Origin: Halisarca cf. caerulea
Taxonomy: Eukaryota > Porifera > Demospongiae > Chondrillida > Halisarcidae
Reading direction: 5' to 3'
Assembly (NCBI GenBank): GCA_963170055.1
Contig: CAUJGJ010000313.1
Span: 7,472,479-7,482,478 of the forward strand
Length of the DNA stretch: 10,000 nucleotides
In this document: positions 6,941 to 10,000 of the stretch, in pieces
Layout of the letters: each line of letters opens with the position of its first letter
Numbering within the stretch: position 1 is the first letter of the stretch
The notes under the pieces: model-generated
Told to the model about the DNA's origin: nothing
Databases searched by the model: none
The model's input: only the letters and a program-made list of their open reading frames with translations
Position numbers and translations under genes: made by a program

Positions 6941-10000
<3,060 letters not shown>

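Overview
The window is metazoan nuclear DNA. It holds spliced coding sequence with GT/AG introns, a TATA promoter, long TG/CA and GA microsatellites, a satellite array and non-autonomous DNA transposons. CpG is scarce and TG/CA abundant everywhere except a 6.54-6.90 kb promoter patch, which fits a methylated genome. The recognisable protein is an ETS-family transcription factor that is clearly diverged from vertebrate ETS proteins. An invertebrate, perhaps a sponge or another early-branching or marine animal, is my low-confidence inference.

Layout. Positions 1-2.1 kb are intergenic: a degenerate minisatellite, a short DNA-transposon relic (858-1036), a truncated copy of a second transposon (1737-~1868) and a TG microsatellite. 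Positions 2586-3411 are a 14-copy tandem satellite with a 59-bp unit and traces of a six-unit higher-order period. Positions 4022-5228 hold three full-length copies of one miniature inverted-repeat element (MITE). The middle copy is inverted and keeps an intact TA target-site duplication. At one end of each copy the terminal repeat has been amplified into four 54-bp tandem units. Positions 5.23-5.97 kb look empty apart from a G-quadruplex motif.

Genes. A possible minus-strand orphan gene (6110-6517, 135 codons) faces away from the ETS gene across about 400 bp of CpG-richer DNA. That spacer carries a TATA box, a CRE-like site, two ACCGGAT (ETS-type) sites and a RUNX-type site. The ETS gene starts at 6918 and runs off the right edge. 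Exon 1 is 6918-7008, exon 2 is 7205-7318, and exon 3 starts at 9933. All three junctions are phase 1. The joined product has 91 visible residues: a new N-terminus, an MPLVP/TP segment resembling the MAPK-target region of ETS1/2, and the first third of a SAM/Pointed domain (GIPRDPVHW...). The DNA-binding ETS domain must lie beyond the window, so the family call rests on the Pointed domain and its flank.

Intron 2 (2.6 kb) is unusual. Its splice donor is the first GT of a long GT microsatellite. It also contains a 17-bp minisatellite, an exon-like segment at 8101 with a strong acceptor, a G-quadruplex repeat, and a polypurine tract just before the exon 3 acceptor.
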